A DNA stretch of 36,983 nucleotides from Promethearchaeota archaeon (GTDB taxonomy: Archaea; Asgardarchaeota; Lokiarchaeia; Sigyniarchaeales; SOKP01): the NCBI GenBank assembly GCA_004375715.1, contig SOKP01000024.1, positions 1 through 36,983 on the forward strand, written 5' to 3'. Numbering within the stretch: position 1 is the stretch's first letter; the number at the start of each line of letters is the position of its first letter. The notes beneath the pieces were generated by a model. The model was not told the origin of the DNA, searched no databases, and was given only the letters and a program-made list of their open reading frames with translations. This document shows positions 9,511-17,999 of this stretch, one piece after another. Made by a program: the position numbers and the translations under genes.

Positions 9511-11226
9511 ATGATTAAACGGAAGCGATTTATTAAAAATGTAATATTTGCTCTTACTCTATTTTCAATAATTCTGAGTATCTGGGCGATTTCAATTAAC
9601 GTAGGCAACATAACAACATTAGATAATGATAAATTTTTAGTAGATTTTAAGAATGATCCTGAGTTGAAAACCGCTAGCAACGGGAATCCCCCATTGGATT
9701 ACTCGGATGTATCTCAAAACGCATCAATGATTTATAGATTATTCGAATCTGTAAAGTTTAACATAAACGCTTCAAAATTCGATAATCCTAATTATACTAT
9801 CATACAAATTCATTATTCAAACGGAGTAGTAGGTGATTTTAGCATGACAAATGTTGGTGAAAATTTTACTTATACATTTAATCCGGGATATAACACTCCT
9901 TTAGGGTTTCAAAATGTAAGCTTTTTGATATACAATGAATCTGCTTCTCTTCTTAGCTCCTCAACCCCGATAACAAACTTCACAATTACGTCTAATTATT
10001 TCATATCCCTTGACAAAACAGAATATAATCGGGGCGATACGGTCTATGCTGAATTAGGTGTAAGTAATTACCCTCAACCCTATGATTTTAATTGGAATGT
10101 GTCGGTAGTTGATAATGATAACGAAACTTTACAAAACGTTCTATTCGACGTAGGTAATGACCTCTTCCAAACCTCTATTCTAATAGATGATAGATTTGAA
10201 TTCTCAAATAAAATTTATTACTTTAAACTTAATATGACTGATGTTTCAAGCGGCACTAAGGAAGCGGCGTATCTACCTTTTAAAGTTTTGAATACTTTAC
10301 CTCAAATTTCAGTGCCTACAGTTAAGTTTTCTGTAAATCCTTTGAAAAGAGCAGAAGATTGCATTATAACGTTAAATGTAACAGAAGAAGATCCAAATAC
10401 ACTTCCTGAAAATCTAACCGTTTCCATGGTAATCCAAACTTCTACTGGGGAATTGTTAGCTCCAATTGAATTAACAAACCATAATAACTGGACTTTCTCA
10501 ACTACTTTTTCGGTAGCTACTAACAAATCATTGGGTATATATCAAATAAATATCGAAGCTGAAGACCAATATAATGGAATAGATACCTATACTACATCTA
10601 TAACCATCGAAAATAATCCTCCCCGTATTTTAAGCTATTCCGTAAACGGATTGAGCATGAACCAAAGTATAACTTTGAATTATGGTGAAGATTTAGTTTT
10701 TAATTTTGATGTTACCGATGTTGAAAACACAATTGCTTATATTACCGTAGCACTTATAGACGACAAAAACACTTGGTATAATATCACGCGAGAATATACG
10801 CCCGGTATGAGGATAACAATTCGTACAGAGGAATTAATAACTGGTATTTGGTATGCTTACATCTCTGTTACAGATATTGATGGTGCTACGACATACCTTA
10901 ATTCAGATTTTGATTTAGGACCTCAAGAAATCAATATAGTACCTGATTTATTAACACCTATTCTGCCTTGGATCAGTTTTTCCATTGGGATTATGCTTGG
11001 CGTGTTAGCAGGAGTAGGTATATTATACAAGAAATTTAAGATTAAATCTATGGATTTGAAAAAGGCACCCTCTAAAAAATCAACTCAACAAAAACCTGCA
11101 AAAAAAGTGAAGCCAGACTCTTCAAGAAAAAAAGATGAAGAAGAAAAAATTGAGAAGGCTGAAGTACGAGAAGTCAAACCTCCCTCTAAAGAACCACAAA
11201 GAAAAATAAAAAGAAAGTTAAAATAA
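9511..11226 (+). CDS. Membrane-anchored surface protein with Ig/cadherin-like repeats and basic tail
   Basis: A 571-residue protein with an N-terminal hydrophobic segment (about residues 9-30), an extracellular-type beta-rich region with repeated Ig/cadherin-like modules (about 60-470; compare TVYAELGVSNYP and DYQFD-like DxxG turns such as DIDGATTYL), a single membrane helix (about 484-506) and a 60-residue tail made almost only of Lys, Glu, Pro and Ser. Many Asn-X-Ser/Thr sequons are present. A good ribosome binding site (AAGGTGAT) overlaps the end of the preceding gene. It is probably a partner of the 6733-9504 protein. The charged tail should be cytoplasmic and might contact membrane lipid or cytoskeleton; that is inference. 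Confidence 0.82.
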   Translation: MIKRKRFIKNVIFALTLFSIILSIWAISINVGNITTLDNDKFLVDFKNDPELKTASNGNPPLDYSDVSQNASMIYRLFESVKFNINASKFDNPNYTIIQIHYSNGVVGDFSMTNVGENFTYTFNPGYNTPLGFQNVSFLIYNESASLLSSSTPITNFTITSNYFISLDKTEYNRGDTVYAELGVSNYPQPYDFNWNVSVVDNDNETLQNVLFDVGNDLFQTSILIDDRFEFSNKIYYFKLNMTDVSSGTKEAAYLPFKVLNTLPQISVPTVKFSVNPLKRAEDCIITLNVTEEDPNTLPENLTVSMVIQTSTGELLAPIELTNHNNWTFSTTFSVATNKSLGIYQINIEAEDQYNGIDTYTTSITIENNPPRILSYSVNGLSMNQSITLNYGEDLVFNFDVTDVENTIAYITVALIDDKNTWYNITREYTPGMRITIRTEELITGIWYAYISVTDIDGATTYLNSDFDLGPQEINIVPDLLTPILPWISFSIGIMLGVLAGVGILYKKFKIKSMDLKKAPSKKSTQQKPAKKVKPDSSRKKDEEEKIEKAEVREVKPPSKEPQRKIKRKLK

Positions 11227-11273
11227 AGAAGATATTTTGATCTTACATTTTTAATTTCTTTCTTTATTAGTGT

Positions 11274-12185
11274 TTAAGCCAAAACATCGTGAAGTCGGTA
11301 ATGAAACTTTCCTAGTTTCCCTCCATAATTGCCTGCACTAATCTTATTAATACCCGGAACTTTTACGGCAGCATGAATACCTAATTTCATTGCTTCTTTG
11401 ATAATTTCCTCAGATGCGCCATCAAATATTATTTCGTAAACACAATTATCTTTTTCTCCTAATAAAGAGTTATCAATTTTCTGTCGGAGAGTCGGACATA
11501 AGGGATCATTTGTTGATGCGTTTAAGAAACTGTATACTGAGCCGACTTTAGAACCTGAACGCGCTATTCCTCCTGGAAAGGGAGTTATAACATTTTCTAA
11601 ATCTTTAATTGCTTCAATAGCTTTCTCAGAAGCTTCTAATGTGGCTTTCTGTGTTTCACCATATACCAAGAAATTTCCTCCAGCAATTCCTTTTCCAACT
11701 TTGAAAACACTCTGTACTTTAAATTCCCCATCCATAACAGGAATTTTCCATGCTTCGAATGGATAAGATCCTTCAATTTTTTCCTCAAATTTATCGCCAA
11801 AAAATTTTAATTTATACCCCGTCTTGATTTCAAAAACCTTTTCTGGAACGAGAGAGGTATCTAAAGCATCAAAACAAGCTGTTGTTGGGCAAGTTAATAT
11901 ACATTGTCCTATTCTGTTTAGTAAAACTTGGTCCATCTTATCTTTTTTAGTTTTAAAAAACATCAAGGCAACTCCAGGACGATTATCGGGAGTCTTGTCT
12001 GCTGGGACATAAACATCAACTCCGGCCTCTGCATCACAGTGGATTGTTGATGTTCCATAACCAGTTGCGATTTGACTAGCAATTTTTACCCAGTTTTCAT
12101 TAATTGCAGTTACTAAAATCCTAGTAAAAACCGCTCCGAAGGCTTCGCAAAAAGTATCTTCTATCTCTACTCCATTTAATTCCAT
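11274..12185 (-). CDS. ftr: Formylmethanofuran:tetrahydromethanopterin formyltransferase
   Basis: Transfers the formyl group between formylmethanofuran and H4MPT, the second step of the archaeal C1 (methyl) branch. The 303-residue length matches the family. The sequence is typical throughout: the N-terminal VEIEDTFCEAFGAVFTR, the IASQIATGYGTSTIHCDAEAG block, TPDNRPGVALMFF, the FPGGIARSGSKVGS loop and the C-terminal GNYGGKLGKFHYRLHD. It is soluble and cytoplasmic, normally a tetramer. It is transcribed divergently from mtd with 173 nt between the starts, so the two may share control. Formylmethanofuran dehydrogenase genes are not in this window. Confidence 0.97.
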   Translation of the reverse strand: MELNGVEIEDTFCEAFGAVFTRILVTAINENWVKIASQIATGYGTSTIHCDAEAGVDVYVPADKTPDNRPGVALMFFKTKKDKMDQVLLNRIGQCILTCPTTACFDALDTSLVPEKVFEIKTGYKLKFFGDKFEEKIEGSYPFEAWKIPVMDGEFKVQSVFKVGKGIAGGNFLVYGETQKATLEASEKAIEAIKDLENVITPFPGGIARSGSKVGSVYSFLNASTNDPLCPTLRQKIDNSLLGEKDNCVYEIIFDGASEEIIKEAMKLGIHAAVKVPGINKISAGNYGGKLGKFHYRLHDVLA

Positions 12186-12358
12186 TTTCTAATCAACTTT
12201 TTATATTTTATCTTAATATGATACCAATTACAATTTTTAATAGAATTTGATAGTATATAACTTTGTAAGAATAAAAACTAAAAACGTTAATTAATTATCA
12301 ATCAAAAGAATTAATAGAATTTATCAAAATATATTTAATAAATTCAAAGTTGCTAAAA

Positions 12359-13201
12359 ATGAGTGAAGAAGATAAAATACTAAAAATTGGAATATTAAAA
12401 AATGGTACAATTGGGTCCTCTTTATTGCTTGCTTTTCTTATGGATGAAAGGGCGGAGTCAAAAAGAATTAATGTTCGGGAAGTTACATCAGGAGCGAAAA
12501 TGAATCCATCAGAACAGTGTGTAGAAACCATGCAAAAATTGCTTGAATTCGAACCTGACTTGATTTTAATGTCAAGTCCAAATGCAGCTCTTAAGGGGCC
12601 AAAAGCAGCAAGAGAATTAACGGGAAACATTCCTACTATCGTGATCTCTGACGCACCTGCAAAGAAAGCTATTGATGAGTTTAAGGAGAGAAATATGGGG
12701 TACATAATCGTGGGCTGCGACTCAATGATCGGCGCGAGGCGACCTTATCTAGACTCAATTGAAATGAGTTGCTTTAATGCTGATTTATTAAAAGTTCTTG
12801 CGATTACTGGTGTGTTCAACATTATAACTAATGAGTTAAATAAAGTTATAATGGACATGCTTCAAGGAAAACCTCCGACCTTGCCCCAAATCACAATTAA
12901 TGCAACTAACGCTACAGAAGCAGCAGGATTTTCGAACCCGTATGCTCAAGCCAAAGCCTTTGCTGCTTTTGAACTTGCCGTCTCTATTTCAAAAATTACT
13001 GGAAAAGCATGCTTCACATTGAATGACAGAGTGGAATATATGCCGTTATTAGCTGCAGCTCACGAAATGATGAAAGCAGCAGCAGATTTATGCATGGAAG
13101 CAAGAGAAATCGAAAAGTCTAACGATTCAGTTTTAAGAACGCCTCATCACGCTAAACAGCACATTTTAACTAAGCGTAAACTACACGAAAAAGAAGCGTA
13201 A
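12359..13201 (+). CDS. mtd: F420-dependent methylene-tetrahydromethanopterin dehydrogenase
   Basis: Mtd reversibly oxidises methylene-H4MPT to methenyl-H4MPT with coenzyme F420. The family is recognised across its length: KIGILKNGTIGSSLLLAFLMDERA at the start (in two parts), LILMSSPNAALKGPKAARE, PTIVISDAPAKKA, GCDSMIGARRPYLDSIEM, and NPYAQAKAFAAFELA. The open frame reaches a TTG at 12350, but ATG at 12359 gives the usual N terminus (MSEEDKILKIG) and a 280-residue protein, so I prefer it. It supplies the step after Mch (23991-24989) and is divergent from ftr. Its presence shows that the organism makes and uses F420. Confidence 0.96.
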   Translation: MSEEDKILKIGILKNGTIGSSLLLAFLMDERAESKRINVREVTSGAKMNPSEQCVETMQKLLEFEPDLILMSSPNAALKGPKAARELTGNIPTIVISDAPAKKAIDEFKERNMGYIIVGCDSMIGARRPYLDSIEMSCFNADLLKVLAITGVFNIITNELNKVIMDMLQGKPPTLPQITINATNATEAAGFSNPYAQAKAFAAFELAVSISKITGKACFTLNDRVEYMPLLAAAHEMMKAAADLCMEAREIEKSNDSVLRTPHHAKQHILTKRKLHEKEA

Positions 13202-13281
13202 ATTAAGCAATTATTCTAAGAATAAAAAAATCCTAGTTTTTATTTTAATTTGTTATAAAAATCAAAGTTTTAGAGTTAAAG

Positions 13282-14238
13282 TTAGAACTCATCCTTATTA
13301 AGGAATTTTTTCAAATTTTGGAAATCTTCCCCATTTAAGGAGTCAATAACTGTTTTGAAAGTTTCAATGGTTTTATTTTTTGTAACAATCATCAACACGG
13401 AGCCATTACTTACTTCTTTTACAATAATATAATTGTTGTCGCTTTCATATATGACAGTGGATAATTCTAGAGGTGACAACGGAGAATCTGAAAGATTCAT
13501 AATCTTTGTAAATATTTGATATATATTTGATTCAAGCGTTCCTATTTCTAGTTTCATAAATTGAAGTTTATGATGTAGTTCTATTTTTCCTAAAGTTGAA
13601 GCTATTATTAGACCATCCGGTTGATTAAACAAAAAGTACTCCGAGAGTGTAATAGTCTTTAATTGATCTAGCATGTGTCTTATTTTCCCTAGTTTTTGTA
13701 GCGCTAAAGTATTTTGTTGGATTTTATAATCTAGAACTTCAATTAACCTATGCTGAGCACTCCCCTCTTTCACCGATACAGGTGTAAAAGCAATTTTCGT
13801 TTTCATATCATCGGTGAGCTTAGCGATAAGTAGTTCATAAATTTCGTCTTCCTTCGATTCCTGAAGATCAGTCTTGTTTAGTAAAACGTACACTTTCTCA
13901 ACTTGAGGACTAAATTCAAAGATATACTTTAAAAAATTATCAAAAATTTCTTTTAAACGAGGTTCGTCTGCAGCTGAATCCACCATGAAAACTGCCGTCA
14001 TTACATCAGAAAATACAAGCTCTCTTTTTTTTTCAGAGAAGTATCTGTCCATATAAATCTCTTGCCCTCCAAGATCCCATATAGATAATTCCATAATTCC
14101 ACGAAAGATAAAATTTTCCCTTGAAACTCCTTTAGTGGGTTTTAAATTGAGCACTTTCATGAAGTTATATCCTAAACATGTAGTACGCAATAGTGATGTT
14201 TTACCTGCGTTCTGAGGTCCAAATAACAGTACTTTTAT
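13282..14238 (-). CDS. Rag/Gtr-type GTPase with C-terminal roadblock-like region, apparent ATA start
   Basis: A GTPase of the Rag/Gtr type. The switch II region WDLGGQEIYMDRYF closely resembles eukaryotic RagA (WDCGGQ...), the guanine motif is NKTD (about residues 122-125), and KPTKGVSREN carries the switch I threonine. Residues about 190-318 form an alpha/beta C-terminal region that fits the roadblock fold of Rag proteins. The P-loop GPQNAGKTS lies at residues 7-15 only if translation begins upstream of the first TTG (14190). In that stretch there is no in-frame ATG, GTG or TTG after the in-frame TGA. The candidate start is ATA at 14238, with GGTGA (14245-14249) six bases before it. Removing the P-loop would destroy the GTPase, so the longer form must be right. 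A one-base error in the leader is the alternative explanation. Confidence 0.85.
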   Translation of the reverse strand: MKVLLFGPQNAGKTSLLRTTCLGYNFMKVLNLKPTKGVSRENFIFRGIMELSIWDLGGQEIYMDRYFSEKKRELVFSDVMTAVFMVDSAADEPRLKEIFDNFLKYIFEFSPQVEKVYVLLNKTDLQESKEDEIYELLIAKLTDDMKTKIAFTPVSVKEGSAQHRLIEVLDYKIQQNTLALQKLGKIRHMLDQLKTITLSEYFLFNQPDGLIIASTLGKIELHHKLQFMKLEIGTLESNIYQIFTKIMNLSDSPLSPLELSTVIYESDNNYIIVKEVSNGSVLMIVTKNKTIETFKTVIDSLNGEDFQNLKKFLNKDEF

Positions 14239-14244
14239 ATCATT

Positions 14245-14249
14245 TCACC
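14245..14249 (-). promoter_or_regulatory. Shine-Dalgarno site deciding the Rag-like GTPase start
   Basis: GGTGA in the coding sense, six bases before ATA at 14238. The nearest ATG (14243) is followed by one codon and then TAA, so it cannot start the gene. The TAA overlaps the ATA by two bases. Confidence 0.55.
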
Positions 14250-14417
14250 ATTATGCAATTTATACTTCTAATATATTTTTTATAAAAGGATGTTTATTTA
14301 ATTTTTTCTAATTATGGATAATTTTGTTAATATCAATTACATTGACGATTGAATTAAATATAATTTTATATTACCTTAAGTAAACTTTAATTTTAATTAT
14401 AAGAGATTTTAATTAGT

Positions 14418-14945
14418 ATGAATTTAGAAGATTTTATTCGCAATGTTCCTAATTTCCCAATCGAAGGTATTCAATTTAAAGACATTACAACTTTAAGTAA
14501 GAATCATGCTGCGTTCAAAGAATCCTGTGATAGGTTATTTAACAATTTTAAAAATAAGGGCATAACTAAAGTATGTGCTGTAGAGGCCAGAGGATATGTC
14601 TGGGGTGGCGTATTGGCATACCAGTTAGGTGCGGGATTTGTGTTAATAAGAAAGCCTGGAAAATTACCTGCTGAGACGGTAAGTGAGACCTATCAACTTG
14701 AATATGGAACTGATACAATAGAAATGCACAAAGATGCTATAGAAAAAGGAGAAAAAGTTCTCTTATTTGATGATTTGTTAGCAACAGGAGGTACTGCTAA
14801 AGCAGCTTGCAATCTAATAGAGAAAGCGGGCGGTGTCGTAGCAGGTATTGCATTTGTTATAGAACTTACAGGGAGTTTACATGGTAGATATAAATTAGAC
14901 GGTTATGATATGATTAGTCTAATTAAGATAGTTGTTGAAGAATAG
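14418..14945 (+). CDS. apt: Adenine phosphoribosyltransferase
   Basis: Converts adenine and PRPP to AMP. The 175-residue protein has the APRT hallmarks: FIRNVPNFPIEGIQFKDIT at the N terminus, AVEARGYVWGG, the flexible loop RKPGKLPAETVSETYQLEYG, and the PRPP-binding motif VLLFDDLLATGGTAKAA. No strong ribosome binding site precedes the ATG; an AT-rich element about 22-27 nt upstream (14391-14399) suggests a leaderless transcript. Its adenine source may be the MTA phosphorylase encoded at 19509-20372, on the other side of the glycine cleavage operon. It sits upstream of gcvT with 129 nt between, so it is probably a separate transcript. Confidence 0.96.
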   Translation: MNLEDFIRNVPNFPIEGIQFKDITTLSKNHAAFKESCDRLFNNFKNKGITKVCAVEARGYVWGGVLAYQLGAGFVLIRKPGKLPAETVSETYQLEYGTDTIEMHKDAIEKGEKVLLFDDLLATGGTAKAACNLIEKAGGVVAGIAFVIELTGSLHGRYKLDGYDMISLIKIVVEE

Positions 14946-15074
14946 TAAACGGAATAACCATGTTCACCCATTTTTTTCCCACATAATTATCCTTATTTTT
15001 TAGGCTGAAAATTTAAATAATTCTCTGTACTTTATACTCACAGTATTAAAATTAACACATTACAAGGTGTGGAT

Positions 15075-16163
15075 TTGATTCAAGAACTGAAAAAAACGCC
15101 ATTTTATAATATTCATGTGAACTTAGGAGCAAAGATGGTAGATTTTGCTGGTTTTAGCATGCCAGTTCAGTACGACAGCATTATAAAAGAGCATGAAGCA
15201 GTTCGATCTAAAGCAGGAGTATTTGATGTTTCTCACATGGGAGAATTTCTGTTGGAGGGTGAGGATGTCGTTGATTTTCTTCAATATGTAATGATAAACG
15301 ATTTAAACTTACTTGAACCCTCGAAAGGCCAATATTCTTGCATGTGTTATGATAACGGTACCGTTGTTGATGATTTAGTCTATTACGAAGAAAATCCTAA
15401 CAGATTTAGAATGATTGTTAATGCTGGCAATGTTGAAAAAGACTATCAATGGTTAAACGAACATATAGGGAACAGGGACGTAAAAATCACTAACTTATCT
15501 TCCGAGCGATCTCGTTTAGCTTTTCAAGGTCCAAAGTCTGATGAATATCTACAACCACTAATGGATGTAGATTTAAACTCGGTTAACCGGTTCTATTTTG
15601 CTCGCGGGAATTTAAATAATACTCCTATATTTATCGCTAGAACAGGATATACTGGTGAGAGTGGATTTGAATTATCATTTGATAATGCCTTCGCAGAGAA
15701 AATCTGGAGTGACTTGATCCAAACCGGAGCATCTCCGGCAGGTTTAGGGGCAAGAGATTCTTTAAGGTTAGAAGCCACTTATTCTTTATATGGCCATGAA
15801 ATAAACGATTCAATTACGCCTGTAGAGGCAGGACTTTTTTGGTTAGTTAAACCTAAAGAAGGCATAGATTACATTGGAAAAAAAATACTTCTAGAACAAA
15901 AAACTCATGGGACTGAGAGAATAATAGTAGGATTAAACTTATTGGAGCGAGGGATCATTAGAGAAAATTTTAAAATTTTCAAAGAAAATGTCGAAATTGG
16001 GTATGTCACCTCTGGAGGATATTCTCCAACTCTCAAAAAGACGATTGCCTTAGGTCTTATTAAAAAACAATACAAAGAAGTAGGAACTAAGCTTGAAATT
16101 CAAGTGAGAAATAAAAATCTTAAAGGAATTGTCGTATCTACACCGTTCTTTCGCAATGTTTGA
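15075..16163 (+). CDS. gcvT: Glycine cleavage system T protein (aminomethyltransferase)
   Basis: Moves the methylene group from aminomethyl-lipoyl GcvH to a reduced pterin and releases ammonia. The family is clear: GAKMVDFAGFSMPVQYDSI, VFDVSHMGEF, the pterin-site NAGNVEKDYQWL (with the catalytic Asp), RTGYTGESGFEL, and GLGARDSLRLEATYSLYGHEI. Two starts are possible: GTG 15069 and TTG 15075. The ribosome binding site AAGGTG (15064-15069) is placed correctly for TTG, so that start is used, giving 362 residues. It is the first gene of gcvT-gcvH-gcvPA-gcvPB. Because the surrounding C1 enzymes use H4MPT, this protein may use H4MPT in place of folate; the sequence alone does not settle this. Confidence 0.95.
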   Translation: MIQELKKTPFYNIHVNLGAKMVDFAGFSMPVQYDSIIKEHEAVRSKAGVFDVSHMGEFLLEGEDVVDFLQYVMINDLNLLEPSKGQYSCMCYDNGTVVDDLVYYEENPNRFRMIVNAGNVEKDYQWLNEHIGNRDVKITNLSSERSRLAFQGPKSDEYLQPLMDVDLNSVNRFYFARGNLNNTPIFIARTGYTGESGFELSFDNAFAEKIWSDLIQTGASPAGLGARDSLRLEATYSLYGHEINDSITPVEAGLFWLVKPKEGIDYIGKKILLEQKTHGTERIIVGLNLLERGIIRENFKIFKENVEIGYVTSGGYSPTLKKTIALGLIKKQYKEVGTKLEIQVRNKNLKGIVVSTPFFRNV

Positions 16164-16200
16164 AAAACAAAATATGTTATGATATGAGGTAGATTAATGT

Positions 16201-16593
16201 ATGGATTATGAATTCCCTGAAAACTTAAAATATACGAAAACGCATGAATGGGTAAGAATCGAAGATAACACAGCCTCTTTAGGTATAACAGATTATGCTC
16301 AACATCAATTAGGTGATATCGTGTATATCGAATTGCCAGAAAAAGGGGCAAATTTGGAAAGAGAGAGCACTGCTAGTGAAATTGAATCCGTAAAAGCAGT
16401 TGGTGAGTTGTTAATGCCATTAACTGGAAAAATTATAGAAGTAAACAATAACCTTGTTGATAATCCCGAATTAGTTAATTCTTCTCCTTATGACTCTGGT
16501 TGGATCCTTAAATTAGAATATACAAATGAATTAGAAATCAACGATCTCTTATCGGTTGAAGATTATAAAAGAATCGCAGAGGAAGAGAATTAA
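16201..16593 (+). CDS. gcvH: Glycine cleavage system H protein (lipoyl carrier)
   Basis: A 130-residue lipoyl carrier that shuttles the aminomethyl group between the P and T proteins. Typical features are YTKTHEWVRIEDN, GITDYAQHQLGDIVYIELPE, and the lipoylation site SEIESVKAVGEL with Lys65. The C terminus holds the standard NSSPYDSGWILKLE. GAGGTAG lies 8 nt before the ATG at 16201. An earlier ATG (16197) is out of frame and stops quickly. Second gene of the gcv operon, 37 nt after gcvT. No lipoate ligase or synthase is in the window. Confidence 0.97.
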   Translation: MDYEFPENLKYTKTHEWVRIEDNTASLGITDYAQHQLGDIVYIELPEKGANLERESTASEIESVKAVGELLMPLTGKIIEVNNNLVDNPELVNSSPYDSGWILKLEYTNELEINDLLSVEDYKRIAEEEN

Positions 16594-16655
16594 CGAGATT
16601 ATGTTCAAACTTTTATTTTAAATGTTTTATTTTTTATTTATAGGAGCCGTTTAAT

Positions 16656-17999
16656 ATGGATTTCATATCTCATGATGAGAAAACAATAGCTGAAATGCTT
16701 AAAGTTATTAATGTTCCCAAAGTAGATGATTTGTTTCAAGATATTCCTAAAGATTTAATCGTTAAGTCTTTAAATATCTCTGATGGGATGTCGGAACCTG
16801 ATGTTTTAGATAAAATGAGAGAGTATGGCAATAAAAACAAAATATATCCTCATTCATTTTTAGGTGCTGGTTGTTATTATCACTATATACCTTCCTTAGT
16901 TGATTTTGTGATAAGTCGATCGGAATTTTATACTTCATACACACCTTACCAAGCAGAAGCTAGTCAAGGCTATCTACAAGCAATTTACGAATATCAGAGC
17001 ATAATTTCTCGACTTACTGAAATGGAAATTGCTAACGCAAGTATGTACGATGGATCGACATCCCTTGCAGAGGCAGCTATCATGGCTTCCATTATAACGG
17101 GGAAAAATCAAGTAATTTTATTAGAAGGCGTCCATCCCGAGTATATTGAGGTAGTGAAGACCTACTGTTGGGGACAAAACATCGAGCTTAAAATTACTTC
17201 TGAAGATAAATTGAATGATGTGCTAAACGAAGATATTGCCGCCGTTATGTTTCAAAGCCCCAATTTTTTTGGAGACATTACCGATGGTTTAGTGATGTCA
17301 AATAAGGTGAAGGAAAAACATCCCAACTGTTTGTTGATCCAGTGTATGACTGACCCTACGTGCTTAGGTCTCTTGAAACCGCCTGGAAAAACTAATATAG
17401 ACATATTTGTAGCAGAAGGTCAGTCCTTTGGAATAGATCCATCATTTGGGGGTCCAGGCTTAGGTATTTTCACAGCAAAAAAGAAATTTCTGAGGAAAAT
17501 ACCGGGAAGATTAGTAGGAAAAACTAAAGAGATAAATGGTGACCGTGACGGTTTCTTGTTAACATTACAAGCTCGAGAACAACACATTAGGAGGGAAAAA
17601 GCAAGTTCGAACATATGTACAAATCAAGCATTATGCTCCCTATCTGCGCTTATTTATCTCGTCTCATTAGGGAAAACGGGGTTGCGCGAAATTGCTATCC
17701 AGAATTTTCAAAAAGCTCATTATGTTAAGAAAGCGATAGCTTTAATCCCGGGATACAAAATTTTGAACAAAAAACCCACTTATAACGAATTTATTGTAAA
17801 ATGTCCAGACATTAATGGTTTAATTCGAGAATGTAAAAAAATGAACTTGCTTCCTCCTCTTCAAGTATCAACCTATTACCCTGAAATGTCAGATGTCGTT
17901 CTTGTTTGTGTAACTGAGCTAAATTCGAGTAGTTCTATCGAGAAATTCATTAAAGCTGCTAAACTAGCTATAAACAACGAAGAGGAGCGTGCTAACTAA
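16656..17999 (+). CDS. gcvPA: Glycine dehydrogenase (decarboxylating) subunit 1
   Basis: The alpha subunit of the split P protein, which decarboxylates glycine with PLP and loads the aminomethyl group on GcvH. At 447 residues it has the normal size. Recognisable parts are FLGAGCYYHYIPSLVDF, TSYTPYQAEASQGYLQAIYE, NASMYDGSTSLAEA, SFGIDPSFGGPGLGIF and LQAREQHIRREKASSNICTN (quoted in part). A good ribosome binding site (AGGAG) precedes the ATG. The stop overlaps the next ATG as TAATG, so it is translationally coupled to gcvPB, with which it forms the heterotetramer. The split form is usual in archaea and Gram-positive bacteria. Confidence 0.97.
   Translation: MDFISHDEKTIAEMLKVINVPKVDDLFQDIPKDLIVKSLNISDGMSEPDVLDKMREYGNKNKIYPHSFLGAGCYYHYIPSLVDFVISRSEFYTSYTPYQAEASQGYLQAIYEYQSIISRLTEMEIANASMYDGSTSLAEAAIMASIITGKNQVILLEGVHPEYIEVVKTYCWGQNIELKITSEDKLNDVLNEDIAAVMFQSPNFFGDITDGLVMSNKVKEKHPNCLLIQCMTDPTCLGLLKPPGKTNIDIFVAEGQSFGIDPSFGGPGLGIFTAKKKFLRKIPGRLVGKTKEINGDRDGFLLTLQAREQHIRREKASSNICTNQALCSLSALIYLVSLGKTGLREIAIQNFQKAHYVKKAIALIPGYKILNKKPTYNEFIVKCPDINGLIRECKKMNLLPPLQVSTYYPEMSDVVLVCVTELNSSSSIEKFIKAAKLAINNEEERAN

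Noticed and set aside
12298-12705. Minus-strand open frame of 135 codons
   Set aside because: Antisense to mtd, a clear gene; the product shows no family features.
13211-13225. Small inverted repeat TTATTCT-A-AGAATAA after mtd
   Set aside because: Seven-base arms are expected by chance in this DNA; position between convergent genes suits a terminator but the loop is too small for a stable hairpin.
15069-15071. GTG start for gcvT
   Set aside because: It overlaps the AAGGTG ribosome binding site, which is correctly spaced for TTG 15075.
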